From NCBI GenBank assembly GCA_900316245.1, contig ONCE01000004.1, forward strand, positions 34,194-98,193: a stretch of DNA of 64,000 bases. The letters run 5' to 3'. Below the pieces are notes generated by a model that saw only the letters and a program-made list of their open reading frames with translations, was not told the DNA's origin and searched no databases. This document shows, piece after piece, positions 43,760-59,472 of the stretch. Source of the DNA: an uncultured Bacteroidales bacterium (GTDB lineage: Bacteria > Bacteroidota > Bacteroidia > Bacteroidales > UBA932). The position numbers and the translations under genes are program-made. How positions within the stretch are numbered: position 1 is the first letter of the stretch; each line of letters starts with the position of its first letter.

Positions 43760-45861
43760 AGTATGTTTTTAGTTAAAAATAATACGTTTTTAGGCCCGAT
43801 CCTGGTGTAGGATATGGAATCCATCAGTTTGCGGGAAAGAAAGATTCCCAAGCCTCCTATGGGCCTGTTCTGGGCATCCAAGGTAGTGTCCGGTTTCAGG
43901 ACGGTTGTAGGGTCAAAAGGATAACCGGAATCCGTGATGGTAAACCGGACCTCGTGGCCATTGGTATCTGCGTTAATCAGGATTTCTCCCTGCTCGCCAA
44001 CAGGGTAAGCATAATTGATGACGTTCACAACGGCTTCTTCCAGCGCAAGACGAAGGGCGGAAGCCAGTTTCTTATCCAGTTCCAGGGGAGCCAGGAACTC
44101 CTTGACAAAAGTACCCAGTCGGGTTACCTCGGAAGTCTTGTTGACCAAAGTAAGCTGCTCACTGCGATTGTTGTCCGATTCAAATCGAAGGGCCAGCATG
44201 GTAAGATCATCACTCTGAGGAGCCTCCCCGGCAAAAGAGTGGGCGGCTTCACTGAGGGTAGACACCAGGTTGCAGAGAGACTGGTCCGGATTGCTTCTGA
44301 ACTGCTCCAGAACTTCCTGGATGCGAGGACGGCCAAAAGTCTTGCGCTCAACATTCTTGGCCTCGGTAAGACCATCCGTATACAGAAGGAGGAGAGTCCC
44401 AGGAGCAAGCATAAACGTCTGTTCCTCAAACTGGGTATCAGGGAATACCGCCAAAGGCAAATTGGCCTTGCTGGGGAGCAAAGTAATCTCTCCGTTAACC
44501 AGGAAAGGCTTGTCATGACCTGCGTTGCTGAAGCGGAGTTCTCCGGAATAAAGATCCAGGCAGCCGACAAAGAAAGTAATGAACATATTACTGTCGTTGC
44601 CGCGGTTGAGTTCCTGATTCATGGACTCAAGAATGCGGGCCGGACTGTCCGTCTTCTGGGAAAGAATGCGGAAAAGGGAATGCGCAACGGACATAAGCAT
44701 GGCCGAAGGAACCCCCTTGCCGGTAACATCACCGATGCAGAAGAAGAGTTTTCCGTCCCGGGTAAAGAAGTCAAAGAGGTCTCCTCCCACCTCCAGGGCC
44801 GGTTCCAGGGAACCATACACAAAAGGAGGGAAGGTCTTGGGCAGCATCTGCTGCTGAATCCGGTGCGCCACCGCCAGTTCACCTCCAATGCGGGCTTTTT
44901 CCTCAGAAGCCTCCCGGAGTTTCCGCTCATTGCGGGCATAACGGTTAATCATGAAGGCCAGGATGGCCAGGCCCAGCACGATGAAGAGCATCTGCTGGCG
45001 CCGCTGGCGACGTGCGCGGGCATAAACCTCGTCCGTCTTGTAAACCTCTACCACCTGCCAGAAAGGGTCTTTAAAAAGTTTGGTCCGGGTAAAGGAAACA
45101 CCCGGTAAATCAGACGCGGGAATAAGGCCGTTGAGAACGTCCAGTACCTGTTTGACGTCCTCCTCCGGCGTGCGGGACTTGGAGGGACCGGCCACCAATT
45201 CTCCGTCGGGGGTAAGCAACAGGCCGAAGGAAGAAGGGAAAGGCTGACGGGAATTGAGGGTGTCACCCAACCAGGAAAGGTCGATGTCCAGGCCGCAAAC
45301 AGCCTCGATGGTGCCCTGATCATCGTAAATGGGGATCGAATACGTGGTGAAAGAGAGGGAGTCGGGGCCATACTTGTAAGGGTCTGTCCAGCTAGTGCAG
45401 CGGTTTTCCAATACCCAGAGATACTCTTCGTTAAGGGTATAATCGTGGTCGGGACCGGCTATCTGCTCTACTTTGATGGTTCCATCCGGCTGAAGGCTGG
45501 CATAGGGCTCGTAGAGACGCCCTTTTGAGGGATAGAAATAGGGCCTGAAGGCCAGACAGCCGCCAACCAGGTTGCGGTCGTCGTCAATCAGACGGACCAC
45601 GGCTCCGAAAACGGAGTCCGGGTGGGCCATGCTGCGCTTGATGTCCCACAGATTCTCCCGCATCGTAATCTCCGTACGCTCCAAAGTGTGCTGGATTTCC
45701 TCGGCCATGGAGTTCATGACCACCCGGCTGCGAAGATCGGTTTCTTCCAGCAAAGCCTTTTGGACATGCCCGTACTGCACGATGGAGAGGATCTCCACCA
45801 TGACCGCCGCCAGGACCACAATGCCCACACGGGACAACCAGCTATTCTTTAATGAAGCCAT
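43756..45861 (-). CDS. Membrane-bound PP2C phosphatase fused to RsbW-type HATPase
   Basis: 701-residue fusion. The N terminus has a TM (about residues 9-30), then a periplasmic Cache-like sensor (about 35-285, with DRNLVGGCLAFRPYFYPS and GLDIDLSWLG), then a second TM (about 290-310) and a short helix. A SpoIIE-type PP2C domain follows (about 335-560): GGDLFDFFTRDGKLFFCIGD, then VTGKGVPSAMLMSVAHSL. The C-terminal about 130 residues are an HATPase_c_2 domain (N-box EEAVVNVINYAYP, G1 ITDSGYPFDP, G2 PIGGLGIFLSR). Phosphatase and kinase of a partner switch in one chain is unusual; STAS follows. Divergent to the NRPS gene. Confidence 0.9.
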   Translation of the reverse strand: MASLKNSWLSRVGIVVLAAVMVEILSIVQYGHVQKALLEETDLRSRVVMNSMAEEIQHTLERTEITMRENLWDIKRSMAHPDSVFGAVVRLIDDDRNLVGGCLAFRPYFYPSKGRLYEPYASLQPDGTIKVEQIAGPDHDYTLNEEYLWVLENRCTSWTDPYKYGPDSLSFTTYSIPIYDDQGTIEAVCGLDIDLSWLGDTLNSRQPFPSSFGLLLTPDGELVAGPSKSRTPEEDVKQVLDVLNGLIPASDLPGVSFTRTKLFKDPFWQVVEVYKTDEVYARARRQRRQQMLFIVLGLAILAFMINRYARNERKLREASEEKARIGGELAVAHRIQQQMLPKTFPPFVYGSLEPALEVGGDLFDFFTRDGKLFFCIGDVTGKGVPSAMLMSVAHSLFRILSQKTDSPARILESMNQELNRGNDSNMFITFFVGCLDLYSGELRFSNAGHDKPFLVNGEITLLPSKANLPLAVFPDTQFEEQTFMLAPGTLLLLYTDGLTEAKNVERKTFGRPRIQEVLEQFRSNPDQSLCNLVSTLSEAAHSFAGEAPQSDDLTMLALRFESDNNRSEQLTLVNKTSEVTRLGTFVKEFLAPLELDKKLASALRLALEEAVVNVINYAYPVGEQGEILINADTNGHEVRFTITDSGYPFDPTTVLKPDTTLDAQNRPIGGLGIFLSRKLMDSISYTRIGPKNVLFLTKNIL

Positions 45862-45936
45862 TCACATCCAATATCAACTGGTAAAGTTATCATTTGTTTT
45901 TGAGAACTCAAAACGGTAAATATTTGAAAATTTTTC

Positions 45937-45944
45937 TAATTTTG
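45937..45944 (+). promoter_or_regulatory. -7 box TAATTTTG of the NRPS gene
   Basis: Exact TAnnTTTG match, 21 bases before the ATG at 45966. It lies in the 104-bp AT-rich gap between the SpoIIE-HATPase gene and the NRPS gene. A near-match (TAACTTTA) lies on the other strand. Confidence 0.55.
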
Positions 45945-45965
45945 TAAAAAACAAACACTGAAACA

Positions 45966-51926
<5,961 letters not shown>

Positions 51927-51929
<3 letters not shown>

Positions 51930-51934
51930 CTTTG
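51927..51934 (+). promoter_or_regulatory. -7 box TAACTTTG of hflX, sharing bases with the NRPS stop
   Basis: Exact TAnnTTTG match. Its first three bases are the TAA stop codon of the NRPS gene, and it ends seven bases before the hflX ATG at 51942. Confidence 0.5.
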
Positions 51935-51941
51935 CGGCCTT

Positions 51942-53126
51942 ATGAGTGAATTCAAGACCAACAAAGCCGTATTTGTTGGCGTCATCCTGGAGAAAGGCGG
52001 GGAACGCAAGGTGCAGGAATACCTGGACGAGCTTGCGTTCCTGGCCGAAACCGCCGGCGCCATCCCCGATAAAATGTTTACCCAGCGCCTGGACCGGCCC
52101 GACAAGGCCACGTACATCGGCCCCGGTAAACTGGAGGAGATCAAGGAATACTGCCAGGAGAACGAGATAGAGTACGTCATCTTCGACGACGAACTCACGG
52201 GTATGCAGCAGCGCAACATCGAGAAGGTGATTGCGTGCAGCGATGTCATTGACCGGACGTCCCTGATCCTGGAAATCTTTGCCCAGCGGGCCAAGACCTC
52301 CTACGCCAAGATGCAGGTGGAACTGGCGCACTACAACTATATGCTCCCGCGCCTGGCCGGTATGTGGACGCACCTGGAGCGTCAGCGCGGCGGTATGGGC
52401 ACCAGAGGCGGTATGGGTGAGACCCAGATAGAGATCGACCGCCGTATCGTAAAGCAGCGGATTTCCAAGTTAAAGGAAGACCTGAAGAAAGTCGACAAGC
52501 AAATGGCCACGCAAAGGGGCAATAGAGGCTCTCTGGTGCGTTTAGCCCTCGTGGGGTATACCAATGTAGGGAAAAGCACTTTGATGAATTTATTGGCCAA
52601 ATCTGACGTGTTTGCGGAGAACAAGCTTTTTGCCACGCTGGACACCACCGTCCGAAAGGTCGTCATCGAGAACGTTCCCTTCCTCCTGAGCGATACGGTA
52701 GGTTTTATCCGCAAGCTCCCCACCCAGCTGGTGGAAGCCTTCAAGAGCACCCTGGACGAGGTCCGCGAGGCCGATGTCCTGGTGCACGTGGTGGATATCT
52801 CCCATCCGGGCTTTGAAGAGCAGATGGAGGTGGTGGAAAGGACGCTGAGGGAGATTGGTGCCGCAAATAAGCCCGTATACGTGGTTTTCAACAAAGTGGA
52901 CGCCTACACCTACGAACCCTACGACGAGTTCTCCCTGGAGCCCAAACAGCCCGTAAACCGCACGCTGGAGGAGCTTAAGAGCAGCTGGATAGCAGAGGAG
53001 AAGACCCCTTGCATCTTCATTTCGGCCCGGGAGAAGATAGGCATAGAAAAACTCCGCAACGACCTTTACAAGATAGTTGCGGAGATTCACGCAGGAAGAT
53101 ATCCTTTCAATAACTTCCTCTGGTAA
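51942..53126 (+). CDS. hflX: GTPase HflX
   Basis: 394-residue ribosome-associated GTPase that splits stalled ribosomes under stress. The HflX N-terminal domain contains KATYIGPGKLEEIKEYCQEN and MLPRLAGMWTHLERQRGGMG. The G domain shows GYTNVGKSTLMNLL (G1), DTVGFIRKLP (G3) and NKVD (G4). A short C-terminal domain ends the protein. It abuts the convergent porV-like gene with no base between stop codons, and follows the NRPS gene by 12 bases. Confidence 0.96.
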   Translation: MSEFKTNKAVFVGVILEKGGERKVQEYLDELAFLAETAGAIPDKMFTQRLDRPDKATYIGPGKLEEIKEYCQENEIEYVIFDDELTGMQQRNIEKVIACSDVIDRTSLILEIFAQRAKTSYAKMQVELAHYNYMLPRLAGMWTHLERQRGGMGTRGGMGETQIEIDRRIVKQRISKLKEDLKKVDKQMATQRGNRGSLVRLALVGYTNVGKSTLMNLLAKSDVFAENKLFATLDTTVRKVVIENVPFLLSDTVGFIRKLPTQLVEAFKSTLDEVREADVLVHVVDISHPGFEEQMEVVERTLREIGAANKPVYVVFNKVDAYTYEPYDEFSLEPKQPVNRTLEELKSSWIAEEKTPCIFISAREKIGIEKLRNDLYKIVAEIHAGRYPFNNFLW

Positions 53127-54017
53127 TCAGAAGGCGTAGCCCAGGCCGATGTTAAGGGTGTTGCCCAGGATATCGTTGGCCGTAATCCAGCTGGCATCGA
53201 GATGGATGCCGATGAACTTCACGCCCAAACCCAGCGAAGCATAGGTGGGCAGCGGTGCCCCGGTGGTTCCCACGTGGAAACCGGCACGCACGAATACCAT
53301 GTCGTTCCAGGCATACTGGAAACCCAAAGCCATACCCAGGCCTCCGGTAAAGAAGACGTCGGCGTCGGCCGCTACGGCTATGGCGCTGGTGCCAAAGGCC
53401 TTGTCATAGCTCACGGCCACCTTGCCCGATGCGGGCAGCTTGTAGCTCTGTTCGCCGGACTTGACGGGCATTCCCAGGGAAGCCACGCCGCCCGTTACCC
53501 CGAAACCGTTCTTGTAGAACATCACAAAAAGATCTCCGGCCACGGAACCGTAGCCCGCGGAGGAGGTCAGGGTGGATTTGGCGTACTTGACGTTGGCGCC
53601 CACGGACAGGAAGTCCGTAATGGCAAAACCAAAGCCGGCACCGGCCATCAGGTCGCTGGGAACGAACTCGCTCCCCGCCTTTCCGGTATTGTCATACGTG
53701 GTGTAGGCCTTTCCCGACTGGTAAGCGCCCAGGATGTTGATGCCGATGCGCTTCCCGATCTTGATGCCGCCCAGGAGGTTGATGTTGGAGCTCTTGGCTC
53801 CGCCGGGGGCCCACATCTGGTAAGAAGCCAGGATGTCCCCGCCCTTGAAGGGAACGGCGGCCGGGTTGTAAAGGGCCGATGTGCCCTCCGCGCCACCCAT
53901 GGCCGAAGTAATGGGGTTACGGTCTATCCGGACAAAGGGAAGGGCCGGAGAAGACTGGGCAAAAAGTGCCACCGGCAGCAAAGCCGCCACCAAGGAGGTA
54001 AGAAGGATCTTTTTCAT
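53127..54017 (-). CDS. PorV/PorQ-like outer-membrane protein
   Basis: 296-residue exported protein (signal peptide MKKILLTSLVAALLPVALFA). Its body is the FadL-like small-barrel fold of the PorV/PorQ family (FVRIDRNPITSAMGGAEGTS near the start, GLGMALGFQYAWNDMVFVRA and LGVKFIGIHLDASWITAND towards the end). PorV-type proteins shuttle T9SS cargo to the cell surface. It follows the T9SS-sorted subtilisin gene by six bases, so it probably serves that cargo, but whether it is the main T9SS PorV or a paralogue cannot be decided here. Confidence 0.8.
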   Translation of the reverse strand: MKKILLTSLVAALLPVALFAQSSPALPFVRIDRNPITSAMGGAEGTSALYNPAAVPFKGGDILASYQMWAPGGAKSSNINLLGGIKIGKRIGINILGAYQSGKAYTTYDNTGKAGSEFVPSDLMAGAGFGFAITDFLSVGANVKYAKSTLTSSAGYGSVAGDLFVMFYKNGFGVTGGVASLGMPVKSGEQSYKLPASGKVAVSYDKAFGTSAIAVAADADVFFTGGLGMALGFQYAWNDMVFVRAGFHVGTTGAPLPTYASLGLGVKFIGIHLDASWITANDILGNTLNIGLGYAF

Positions 54018-54023
54018 ACTCTG

Positions 54024-56672
54024 TTACTGTTTGACGACGGTTTGCTTGTACTGGTTATCATTGAAGGTAATGGTCACGGTATAGATGCCGGGAGCCAGGC
54101 CGCTCACATCCAGGGTGGCCGGTTCGAAGGCGCTGCCGCTTACCGTCTCGGAGATCATTACGCCGCCCGTAGAGGCCGTTACTTTCACCTCCATGGTGTG
54201 CAGCTGAGTCTCGTTGTTGGTGATGTACAGAACGTCCGTTACGGGGCTGGGATAGGCCGAAACCAAAACGCCGGACGTACGGACGGCCACCTTGAACTCT
54301 GCGCTCACCGATGTCTTGAGAGGGTCGGAAGCCGTTACCTTGACCACGGCCAGGCCGTCGGTCATGGCGGTTCCGCTCAGCTTGCCGCTGTTGGCGGTCA
54401 CGTGCAGGGCCGAAGAGGAGGTGTGGGCCGTATAGGTGAGGTTGTCTCCGTCTTCATCGGTGAAGTACTCGGACAGCGCAAGGCTGAAGGAGGCGCCCTT
54501 CTCGTTGAGGATGATGTTCTCAAATCCCTTGGCCAGCACGGGGGCGTGGTTCTCCAGGATGGTGTAGTGGACCGTTACCTCGGCCTCCTCTTCATAGTCG
54601 TCCTTGGCTACGATACGGCAGCTGTAGGAGCCTGCCGGGGCCTTGGTGCCGTCAATCTGGAGGGTAAAGCTACCGCCCTGGTTCTCGCGCCAGCTCTCGG
54701 CTGCAGAGCCGGGCGTATGGGTCACCCTGACTTCGTGACCGTCGGGATCTACGATGGAGAAGTTGATAGGCCTGGTCTCGGATGCCTTGATCCGGAGGTT
54801 GGAGATGTCTCCTTCGGGTTTAATGACGGGTGCGTGATTGCTTCCCGTCTTCACGGAAACCGTTGCAGAAGCGTCTGAGTGCACCACAGGCGAGCTATAG
54901 GCGTAAATGCGGAAATAGTAGTCGGTCTCGAAATCCAAAGCGGGGATGGTCAGGCTTACCTGAGTTCCCACCTTTTCCGCAGAGACCGTGAAATATTCGG
55001 CCATAACTCCTTCCTTGCGGTCATTGAACGAGGAGGCCTCCAGGGCGCTCTTGCTGTCGCTGTACTGCAGCTGGAAACCGGCTGCGGGGACACCCTCGTG
55101 ACCCGTTACGTTCCATTTGGCCGTAACGGTGTTGGACAGTACCTCCAGGGTCAAGGTGCTCACGGGATCCGGAGCCTCGGCCGTGCCATAGTTGACGGCA
55201 TTCCAGGCATCTACCAGGGGACCGATCTTGAATCCTTGCAGGTCTACCTTGGTGCTGGTTCCGTTCAGAAGCTTGTCCAGGAGCATCTCGCGGGTAAAGC
55301 CCTGTCCGCCGCAGGCGGCTACCACCAGAGCCGCCACGCCGGAAACGTGCGGGCAAGCCATGGACGTGCCCTGCATATAGCCGTACTTATTGTTGAGGAC
55401 GGTGCTGTAAACCCGTTCGAACTGGCTTTCTCCGCCGGGAGCGGCAATATCCACCCAGTCACCGTAGCAGGAATAGGAGGCTCTGGTGCCGCTGGGACCG
55501 ATGGATCCCACGGAGACGATGCCTTCATAAACACCCGGGACGCCATACTCGTTGGAATCATTACCGGCAGAGAAGAAAGCCACACCGCCGGCCATAGGGC
55601 CCACCTGCTTGCCGTTGGCGTCCATTCCGGCGTTCTTGTTAAAGTAGTCCACGGCCGACTTCAGACTCGTCATATAAGACCCGGTATTGGGCTGGCTATA
55701 GAGCTCGAACATCTCTTTTGCCTGCTCCTGGTCATACACCTTGTGGTCCTCATCCCAGAAATTATAGCCCCAGCTGTTGTTGCAGATGACGGCGCCGTGG
55801 TCTGCAGCCCATACAATGGCCTGCTCACCATAACCTCCGCCTTTTCCGTCCGGATCAAAGATCTGCAAGGTAAGGAGGGTGGTTCCTTCCTTACCGTTGG
55901 CAGCATCTCCTCCGGCCAGGCCGGCAACGCCTTTTCCGTTGTTATTGATGGCGGCAATGGTACCGGCCACGTGGGTGCCGTGGTCTCCGGGAGCGATGCT
56001 GGCCGAATGATTGACGAAATTGTAACTGTTGGCCAGATCTACGCGGCCGGACAAATCTTCGTGGGAGAATTCAATTCCCTTGTCCACGACGGCCACAACC
56101 ACCTTGGGATCACCGGTGGTGACGTTGTTCCAGACCGGAAGCACATCCACATCCACGCCGGCAATGGCTCCTCTGGCGGTTCCGTCGTTATGATAATGCC
56201 ACTGGAGATCCTCCTGAGGGTCGTTGAAGAAGGTGATGGAATTGATGGCCTCCTTCAGGGGGACCTCCACCACTTCCACGCCGGGAATGTCCGCCAGGGA
56301 ATTCTTGGCCTTGGTGGCGGGCATACTGCCCTTGTAGGTTACCACATACCACTTGTGGAGACCGGCCTCGCGGTGACGGGGCTCAAACTCGCCGGCATCC
56401 GGGAACAGGCGCTCCATAGATACCACATCCAGCTGATCCAAGGCGGAATTGAATCCCGGGGACTTGGTCAGATAGGAGCCGCTTTCCAAAGCAGCTTCCA
56501 CCTGCCGGACCAAATCATCTCCCAAATACATCTTAACTTGCTGAACCTGAGGCTCGGCGGCCACGGTCTCCTCGGTGGGGATGTCCTGGGGCTGCCCGGG
56601 CACTTGGGTTTCCCTCTGGCAGGCAACCGCCAGAACGGAGGCCAGAGCCAGCACTTCAAAAAATCTTCTCAT
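54024..56672 (-). CDS. Subtilisin-family (S8) protease with T9SS C-terminal sorting domain
   Basis: 882-residue surface or secreted protease. The N terminus has a signal peptide with a possible lipobox (AVAC, near residue 18), then a propeptide-like region (to about 150). The catalytic triad is Asp in VAVVDKGIEFSHED (near 197), His in DHGTHVAGTI (near 232) and Ser in GTSMACPHVSGVAA (near 435). A fibronectin-III-like domain (about 490-610) and two cadherin-like domains (NHAPVIK..., NHAPVLA...) follow. The last about 75 residues are a type A T9SS sorting domain (YPSPVTDVLYITN, GLAPGIYTVTI). It sits in the SusCD operon region, so it probably degrades protein for uptake. Confidence 0.92.
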   Translation of the reverse strand: MRRFFEVLALASVLAVACQRETQVPGQPQDIPTEETVAAEPQVQQVKMYLGDDLVRQVEAALESGSYLTKSPGFNSALDQLDVVSMERLFPDAGEFEPRHREAGLHKWYVVTYKGSMPATKAKNSLADIPGVEVVEVPLKEAINSITFFNDPQEDLQWHYHNDGTARGAIAGVDVDVLPVWNNVTTGDPKVVVAVVDKGIEFSHEDLSGRVDLANSYNFVNHSASIAPGDHGTHVAGTIAAINNNGKGVAGLAGGDAANGKEGTTLLTLQIFDPDGKGGGYGEQAIVWAADHGAVICNNSWGYNFWDEDHKVYDQEQAKEMFELYSQPNTGSYMTSLKSAVDYFNKNAGMDANGKQVGPMAGGVAFFSAGNDSNEYGVPGVYEGIVSVGSIGPSGTRASYSCYGDWVDIAAPGGESQFERVYSTVLNNKYGYMQGTSMACPHVSGVAALVVAACGGQGFTREMLLDKLLNGTSTKVDLQGFKIGPLVDAWNAVNYGTAEAPDPVSTLTLEVLSNTVTAKWNVTGHEGVPAAGFQLQYSDSKSALEASSFNDRKEGVMAEYFTVSAEKVGTQVSLTIPALDFETDYYFRIYAYSSPVVHSDASATVSVKTGSNHAPVIKPEGDISNLRIKASETRPINFSIVDPDGHEVRVTHTPGSAAESWRENQGGSFTLQIDGTKAPAGSYSCRIVAKDDYEEEAEVTVHYTILENHAPVLAKGFENIILNEKGASFSLALSEYFTDEDGDNLTYTAHTSSSALHVTANSGKLSGTAMTDGLAVVKVTASDPLKTSVSAEFKVAVRTSGVLVSAYPSPVTDVLYITNNETQLHTMEVKVTASTGGVMISETVSGSAFEPATLDVSGLAPGIYTVTITFNDNQYKQTVVKQ

Positions 56673-56723
56673 TGCGTAAAAACTATCAAATTTGGCCTAA
56701 AGATAGCGCTTTTTTTTCAAAAA

Positions 56724-56750
56724 ACGACCAGCCCTTTGGAGGCTGGTCGT
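56724..56750 (-). terminator. Terminator after the Calx-beta lipoprotein gene
   Basis: Perfect 10-bp stem ACGACCAGCC/GGCTGGTCGT with loop CTTTGGA. On the minus strand it ends in a T run (56723-56711). It separates the upstream SusCD-lipoprotein transcript from the protease-PorV pair, which has a near-match promoter TATCTTTA at 56698-56705. Confidence 0.85.
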
Positions 56751-56780
56751 AATCATAAGGACTAAATTAAGTCTTCCCGC

Positions 56781-58574
56781 TTAGCGGATGCAAATGTGGT
56801 CCGTAAGGGCACCGGCGATTTCGCCGTGGTTGACGGAAGCGCCCGGGAGGGGAAGGTTAACCGTCACCTTCTTGCTGTTGCTGACCGTGGTGTTAGGCTC
56901 GGGCTTCACGGGAATGAGCGAATTGGGGAGGCTGGTGTAACCAGAGGTATAGCGACCGGCGCCGGCGCTTACTACCCAATAATACTTCAGTCCGGTGATG
57001 GCGTAGCGCGTACCGGTCTCGCTGTCATAGAAGGAGCCGGGGGTCAGGGAAGCGACACCGTTGGCTCCCAGTACACCATAGGCAATGGGATCTTCACCGG
57101 CAGCCACATAGTAGGTGGCACCGCCATCTTGGATCAGACCGGCCAGAACATCCTTGGCAGGACCGTAGTCCGGATGCGTCCAGGTACCTACCGTCTGAGG
57201 ATAGATGGTAATGGTGCCGTCAGACTCAAAGAAAGCGGTAGCGGAGAGCTTTTCGGATACGGTATCAATGCCTTCCAGGCCGTCAATGTAATAGCTGTTG
57301 TTCACATCCTTTGCGCTGATGGTAACCACGATGGGCTTTTCATCGTAGGCCGTAGAGCCAAGGATCCAGTCACCCAGCCAAGCCTTGTAGGCGGCCGTCG
57401 GTTCGGGTTCGGGTTCCACGGTGAAGTCGAGCACGGCATATTCGCCGGTGCAGACACCCTGTTCGGTAACGCCCAGAATCCAGAGCTTGTAATCGCCGGC
57501 CTTCGCGCGCTTTCTGGCAGCCACATAAGCACCGCCCTCGAAATCGCTGTAGCAAATTTCGTCAAGCGTCTCGCCTTCGGCCATACTCTGTCTGATGTAC
57601 AGGTTCTCTTCGTAAATCAGGTTAGGATAGATGAAGCTGTTCTTTTCTTCCTGATCGGCGCTGGTAATGAAGTAGTCAAAATAACCGCCTACTTCGTCCA
57701 CAAAGAAGAGCTCGTAAGTGGTTCCTTCCTGCGTAACGCGACCCTGGTAGTTCAGGGACCAGCTGTGGTTCTTCTTGGGAGCCACGAAGTTATAGGCGCT
57801 GGCGCTGGCAAATTCAGAAGAAGAGATCTCGAACTTGTCTTCCGTCTTTACGGAAAGGGACTTGACCATAAGACCGCCGGCATAGCGACCGGTCTCAAAG
57901 AGGGCGTCCAGATCGATGGCCACAGAACCGCTGGCTTCCGTTTCGCCGGCCTTGATGACAACTTCCTTGTCAAACTTGAAGGCCATGGAGGGAACATTGG
58001 TGTAACCGGGAATGTCAAGCTCGTACTGTGCCAGGTTTACCACGCAGTCTTCCTCGCTGTACATATCCAGAGAAACCGTAAAGTCGGCTTCACCTTCGGA
58101 GTTGAAAGCCGAGTCAAAAGAAATGCTGACCGTAGACACACCCTGAAGGAGGATGATGTTGGCGGAGTTCTTGGAAGACATATTGGCACCCTGCGTGCTC
58201 ACGGCTACTACCTGGGTTTCATACTTACCCTTGGGAAGGGCGGCGTTGTTCACCGTAACGGTAGCGGTACCTTCCGTCTGGCCGGCAGGAATCGTAATGG
58301 TTCCGGCGGTTACCAGATCGGGATCGAGAGGGGTAGTATAATCCTGGGCGATGTTGTCATCAATGGCAAAGTCAACCGTCACAGGAGTGTCTATGGCCTG
58401 GCTCAGGGTAGCCTTGATCTCGGCCTGGGCTTCCGTGAAGTAGGAATCGGCAGAGATGGTCACCATCACCGGCTTCTGAATGGCGCTGTCATTGTCTTTT
58501 TCCTTGGCGCAAGATACGGCAAGAACACCGATAAACAGGGCCGCAAGAGCTGCTTGGAAAATATTCTTTTTCAT
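56781..58574 (-). CDS. Lipoprotein with Calx-beta-like domains, SusCD-associated
   Basis: 597-residue exported lipoprotein (lipobox LAVSC near residue 22). At least two Calx-beta/Ig-like repeats are visible (DIDTPVTVDFAIDD, with DTPVTVDFAIDDNIAQDY; FSVSLDMYSEEDCVVNLAQY). A middle and C-terminal portion of unknown fold follows (TYELFFVDEVGGYFDYF, YKAWLGDWILGS). Surface lipoproteins of this kind encoded after susD often act as SusE/SusF-like binders. Here the ligand may be peptide, in line with the protease next door. No enzyme motif is seen. Confidence 0.75.
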   Translation of the reverse strand: MKKNIFQAALAALFIGVLAVSCAKEKDNDSAIQKPVMVTISADSYFTEAQAEIKATLSQAIDTPVTVDFAIDDNIAQDYTTPLDPDLVTAGTITIPAGQTEGTATVTVNNAALPKGKYETQVVAVSTQGANMSSKNSANIILLQGVSTVSISFDSAFNSEGEADFTVSLDMYSEEDCVVNLAQYELDIPGYTNVPSMAFKFDKEVVIKAGETEASGSVAIDLDALFETGRYAGGLMVKSLSVKTEDKFEISSSEFASASAYNFVAPKKNHSWSLNYQGRVTQEGTTYELFFVDEVGGYFDYFITSADQEEKNSFIYPNLIYEENLYIRQSMAEGETLDEICYSDFEGGAYVAARKRAKAGDYKLWILGVTEQGVCTGEYAVLDFTVEPEPEPTAAYKAWLGDWILGSTAYDEKPIVVTISAKDVNNSYYIDGLEGIDTVSEKLSATAFFESDGTITIYPQTVGTWTHPDYGPAKDVLAGLIQDGGATYYVAAGEDPIAYGVLGANGVASLTPGSFYDSETGTRYAITGLKYYWVVSAGAGRYTSGYTSLPNSLIPVKPEPNTTVSNSKKVTVNLPLPGASVNHGEIAGALTDHICIR

Positions 58575-58595
58575 AATAATACTCTTTTAGGACAA

Positions 58596-59432
58596 TTAGT
58601 TCTTTGTAAGCGTTGTGTAGCCGCCGTAGCCGCCACCTTCGCCGGTGAAGTTATATCCAGCATACTGTCCGGTAAGAATAATGACATACCAAGGGCCAAT
58701 GGAGATACCGCCACTGGTAACCGTAGCTACGCAATCTACCAGAGAATTGCCTTCAATACCGAAGATACCGCAAGGACCATAGGAGTCGGAGGTGTAAACC
58801 ACCTGTCCCTTAGCAAATACGATGGTAGCGGAGTTATTGGCTTTGTCAAAAGTAACCGTTCCTTCGATGGTAGATCCTTCGTCCCAAATATTGACGAGCT
58901 TGAGGGTATTCTCACCCGACTTCTTGATTTCAACGTCATAAGTGGAGCTGCCGTCATCGGATGCGGTCCAATCACCGTTCAGGTAATCCCAGTCAACAAC
59001 AACGTCGTTGTCCTTGATCTCAACCGAAGCGGAATAAACGCCGCCCAAATCGGTGATGCCACCGGTTACGGCAGACAGTTCGATGGTGAACTTGAGGCTT
59101 CCGGTAAGGACGCCTGCGTGCTCAACGACGGAAATCACAATATTTTCGGTGCTGTTTCCATTGAAATCCAGCACACCGTTGGCAGGTTCTACCGTGAAGT
59201 CGGTTCCCTGGACAGCCGTTCCGTCAATAACCTTGAAGAAAACGGAACCGGAAACAGACTCGCTGTTGTAGGCCGATACCGGGATGTACACGGTACCAAT
59301 GTCTTCCTTCACGGAGAAAGAAGTCTCGCCAAATGCAACGTAGGAATTAGTCTTGAAAGAATACTCGTGAGTGCAGGAGAAAAGAACGGCGGCACAGAGG
59401 GTAGTCACAAGAATATTGATAACTCTTTTCAT
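58596..59432 (-). CDS. Calx-beta-domain lipoprotein, SusCD-associated
   Basis: 278-residue lipoprotein (lipobox VLFSC near residue 20). A Calx-beta domain covers about residues 25-145 (GSVFFKVIDGTAVQGTDFTV, then EIKDND at its end, the acidic calcium-site pattern). The C-terminal half is strand-rich and glycine-rich at the end (GEGGGYGGYTTLTKN). It is 21 bases after the larger lipoprotein on the transcript's other side and 40 bases from susD, in the same operon. Function inferred only from position. Confidence 0.75.
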   Translation of the reverse strand: MKRVINILVTTLCAAVLFSCTHEYSFKTNSYVAFGETSFSVKEDIGTVYIPVSAYNSESVSGSVFFKVIDGTAVQGTDFTVEPANGVLDFNGNSTENIVISVVEHAGVLTGSLKFTIELSAVTGGITDLGGVYSASVEIKDNDVVVDWDYLNGDWTASDDGSSTYDVEIKKSGENTLKLVNIWDEGSTIEGTVTFDKANNSATIVFAKGQVVYTSDSYGPCGIFGIEGNSLVDCVATVTSGGISIGPWYVIILTGQYAGYNFTGEGGGYGGYTTLTKN

Positions 59433-59472
59433 GGTCTTTCTTATTTAAGATGCAAAGACTTCTCTATTCCAA

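Noticed and set aside
53265-53282. Another palindrome around CCCACGTGG near the porV-like gene
   Set aside because: Half-sites do not match TGTTCC/GGAACA symmetrically; it is coding sequence and likely chance.
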